A stretch of DNA of 64,000 bases, from NCBI RefSeq assembly GCF_019049655.1, contig NZ_JAFMOX010000062.1:124001-188000 (forward strand), given 5' to 3'. Positions 62,197-64,000 of this stretch are shown here, in pieces. The notes beneath the pieces are model-generated. The model searched no databases. It saw only the letters and a list, made by a program, of their open reading frames with translations, and had not been told where the DNA came from. The position numbers and the translations under genes were made by a program. Origin of the DNA: Rahnella rivi. Lineage in GTDB: Bacteria; Pseudomonadota; Gammaproteobacteria; Enterobacterales; Enterobacteriaceae. The stretch's first letter is position 1, and every line of letters begins with the position of its first letter.

Positions 62197-62739
62197 ATGA
62201 AGACGAAAAAAACGGTTAACGCGCTGTCAGTGGCTTGCCTGGCGGCTAATTTGCTGCTGTTCGCGGGCGTTGCCCACGCGATGGGCGACGATTCCGACGC
62301 GAAAAAAACGCCGGACTGCCCGAAGGGGCAAATCTACGACAGCAAAACCAAAAGCTGTATGGTGGATAAAGGCAGCATGATTTCCGATCAGGATAAAACG
62401 CAGTACGCCTATCATCTGGCGAAAACAGGCCGTTATCAGGAAGCGCTGACCGTGCTGAATACGCTCAAAGATCAGAACACCAAAGAGGCGTGGAACTATC
62501 GCGGCTATGCCACCCGTAAACTCGGGCGCACCGATGAAGGCATCAGCTATTATCAGAAGTCGATCGCCATTGACGCTAATTACGCCAAAGTCCGGGAATA
62601 TCTCGGCGAGGCTTATATGATTAAAGGGCGTCCCGATCTTGCCAAAGCCCAGCTGGCCACCATCAAAGGCTTATGCGGCACCGGTTGCGAAGAGTATCGT
62701 GATCTCAGCGCCGCCATTGACGGGCATCCTGAATCCTGA
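62197..62739 (+). CDS. Exported TPR-repeat protein
   Basis: 180 aa from the ATG at 62197 (AGGA upstream). Signal peptide MKTKKTVNALSVACLAANLL then LFAGVAHA, cleavage before MGDD. A short Cys-pair motif DCPKGQIYDSKTKSCMVDKG follows, then TPR units from about residue 68 (YAYHLAKTGRYQEALTVLNT, WNYRGYATRKLGRTDEGISY, KVREYLGEAYMIKGRPDLAK) and a second Cys pair GLCGTGCEEY. Probably a periplasmic adaptor whose cysteines may form disulfides. It sits between the cytochrome and sigma factor genes, so it may sense or transmit a redox signal. Not assigned to a named family. Confidence 0.8.
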   Translation: MKTKKTVNALSVACLAANLLLFAGVAHAMGDDSDAKKTPDCPKGQIYDSKTKSCMVDKGSMISDQDKTQYAYHLAKTGRYQEALTVLNTLKDQNTKEAWNYRGYATRKLGRTDEGISYYQKSIAIDANYAKVREYLGEAYMIKGRPDLAKAQLATIKGLCGTGCEEYRDLSAAIDGHPES

Positions 62740-62819
62740 AAACGGGGAAACGATAAATCTCACCCACAGACTTACGTCACGAACTGAGCCAGTGTCTGGC
62801 CCGCCTCTGGCGCTATGCG

Positions 62820-63269
62820 ATGGTGTTATCGCATAAGCGCGATGTGGCCGACGATCTGGTGCAGTCCACCTGCGTGCGTGCGCTGGAACGCAGCGCGCAC
62901 GTGGTGGACAGCGCCGGAGTCGATCGCTGGCTGTTTTCGATTCTGCATTCCATATGGGTCAATGAACTCAGGGCGCAGCACGTGCGTCAGGGGCAGGGAT
63001 TTGTCGATGCCAGTGAGCTGGATACGCCGGCCGATGCGTTTTCATTCGAAGATAAGCACTGGCACACGCAGGTGATGCAGCGGGTGAAACGCCTGCCGGA
63101 AGCCCAGCGGAACGCGGTTTTTCTGGTGTATGTCGAAGGTTTTACCTATCAGGAGGCGGCGATGACGCTGTCCGTACCTGTCGGCACCATTATGAGCCGT
63201 CTGGCATCCGCCCGGCTGACGCTGGCACAACATGCCGGTAAGTCGTCACGACAGGGAGAGAAAAAATGA
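62820..63269 (+). CDS. ECF-type RNA polymerase sigma factor
   Basis: 149 aa from the first ATG (62820). Region 2 reads KRDVADDLVQSTCVRALERS and region 4 LPEAQRNAVFLVYVEGFTYQ, EAAMTLSVPVGTIMSRLASA. Sigma homology continues upstream of this ATG in frame (LRHELSQCLARLWRYA, back to 62772), to a stop at 62754, yet that stretch has no ATG, GTG or TTG. Either initiation uses a rare codon (ATC 62757 or CTG 62784, after CGGGGAAA), or the protein is shortened in region 2.1. The end overlaps the anti-sigma start by 4 bases (ATGA). Confidence 0.85.
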   Translation: MVLSHKRDVADDLVQSTCVRALERSAHVVDSAGVDRWLFSILHSIWVNELRAQHVRQGQGFVDASELDTPADAFSFEDKHWHTQVMQRVKRLPEAQRNAVFLVYVEGFTYQEAAMTLSVPVGTIMSRLASARLTLAQHAGKSSRQGEKK

Positions 63270-64000
63270 ACGGTGAAACCTTATCTTCGCCATTTTCCGA
63301 TGAAGTGTTAGTCGCGTATCTCGATAACCGTCTGAGTGAAAAACAGCGCGCGCAGTTTGATCAGCAACTGGCGCGTGATGACGTGCTCGGCGAGCGTCTG
63401 GCGCAGATGGCGCGCAGTAATTTGCCTTTCCACGATGCCTTTGGCCTGATGTTGCAGGATGCGCCGGTCGGCAGGCTTCAGGCCGCGCTGGATGCCATCC
63501 CCGATGCGCCGGTTTCCCGCCCGGGCGGCGTCAGCCGTCGTGCCCTGATCGCCGCGTCAGTGAGTTTTCTGGCGGTCGGCCTGCTTGCCGGGCGCTATTC
63601 CACCACCTTGCCCGCCGAAAGCACCTGGCGCGATCGCGTGGCCGATTACATGTCTTTGTATTCCGCGCAGACGCTGGCGGACGTCAGTGATTCCGTGGAG
63701 CAGCAGCAAATCCAGCTCTCGCGGGTGCAGAAAACGCTGGGCATTGCGTTAACCCCGGCGGGGCTGGTGGTGCAGGGCGCGGAGCTTAAAAATGCCCGCC
63801 TGTTGCATTACGACGAATATGATATCGCGCAAATCACCTATCTGGATGCGCGTTCCGGCCCGATGGCGTTGTGTATCACGCGCAGCGAACACCCTGGCAA
63901 TACGGCGCCGCAGAGCGAAGTGCGGCAAAAAATGAACGTCATTTACTGGCGTGATTCGGGCTATAACTTCATGCTGATCGGCCACAGTCCGGCAGCCATT
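63266..64000 (+). CDS. Anti-sigma factor, transmembrane (partial, runs off the window)
   Basis: 245 codons are visible with no stop. GGGAGAG precedes the ATG at 63266, which overlaps the sigma stop (ATGA). The N-terminal cytosolic part (SDEVLVAYLDNRLSEKQRAQ) has the look of an anti-sigma domain without the HxxxCxxC zinc motif. One membrane helix follows (RRALIAASVSFLAVGLLAG, about residues 91-109), then a periplasmic domain (LGIALTPAGLVVQGAELKNA). It should hold the ECF sigma factor inactive until a signal arrives. Confidence 0.8.
   Translation, partial: MNGETLSSPFSDEVLVAYLDNRLSEKQRAQFDQQLARDDVLGERLAQMARSNLPFHDAFGLMLQDAPVGRLQAALDAIPDAPVSRPGGVSRRALIAASVSFLAVGLLAGRYSTTLPAESTWRDRVADYMSLYSAQTLADVSDSVEQQQIQLSRVQKTLGIALTPAGLVVQGAELKNARLLHYDEYDIAQITYLDARSGPMALCITRSEHPGNTAPQSEVRQKMNVIYWRDSGYNFMLIGHSPAAI

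Overview
The window reads as chromosomal DNA of an enterobacterium, most likely of the Yersiniaceae type (Rahnella, Ewingella or Serratia-like; this is inference from gene content, not a search). From about 20.6 to 59.6 kb the gene order eptB - tRNA-Pro - dppABCDF - bcs - hmsP/yhjK - dctA - yhjJ - kdgK - pdeH/yhjH - yhjG - yhjE - yhjD - yhjC follows the 78-79 min region of Escherichia coli as I know it. Accessory genes interrupt this backbone.

Region 1 (1-17.5 kb, minus strand) is a nitrogen-salvage block. Its distal part (1-4.6 kb) is an operon of a biuret-hydrolase-like cysteine hydrolase, a DUF2877 protein, an FdrA/YahF protein, a DUF1116 protein and the start of a carbamate kinase. This is the gene set of the oxamate carbamoyltransferase/carbamate kinase system. 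The proximal part (4.8-17.5 kb) is atzF - uca - gntR - urtA - [repeats] - urtBCDE: allophanate hydrolase, urea carboxylase, a GntR regulator and a complete urea ABC importer. A near-perfect sigma-54 promoter lies just upstream of atzF, which points to nitrogen control. Biuret or urea would both enter through allophanate and end as ammonia and CO2.

Region 2 (17.8-22.6 kb) holds an alpha/beta hydrolase, ohrR-ohr, eptB and tRNA-Pro(TGG). Region 3 (22.6-32.3 kb) is the dpp operon flanked by toxin-type genes. PrlF-YhaV sits between the tRNA and dppA. A stand-alone Toxin_44-like protein with a membrane partner, then a Fic/HTH pair (mobile mystery proteins B and A), sit between dppF and the cellulose operon. 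The Fic/HTH pair is bracketed by two copies of one terminator sequence.

Region 4 (32.3-44.1 kb, minus strand) is a BcsD-type cellulose synthase operon, bcsO-Q-A-B-C-D-Z. Region 5 (44.6-61.2 kb) has two c-di-GMP phosphodiesterases (HmsP, PdeH) and the c-di-GMP-responsive flagellar brake YcgR. Together with the PilZ domain of BcsA they form a local sessile/motile switch. pdeH and ycgR both have clear FliA (sigma-28) promoters. DctA, YhjJ, KdgK, a 4-OT family tautomerase, YhjG, Cdh, YhjE, YhjD, YhjC and an SDR fill the rest. Region 6 (61.5-64 kb) is a cytochrome b561 - TPR protein - ECF sigma - anti-sigma operon that runs off the end of the window.
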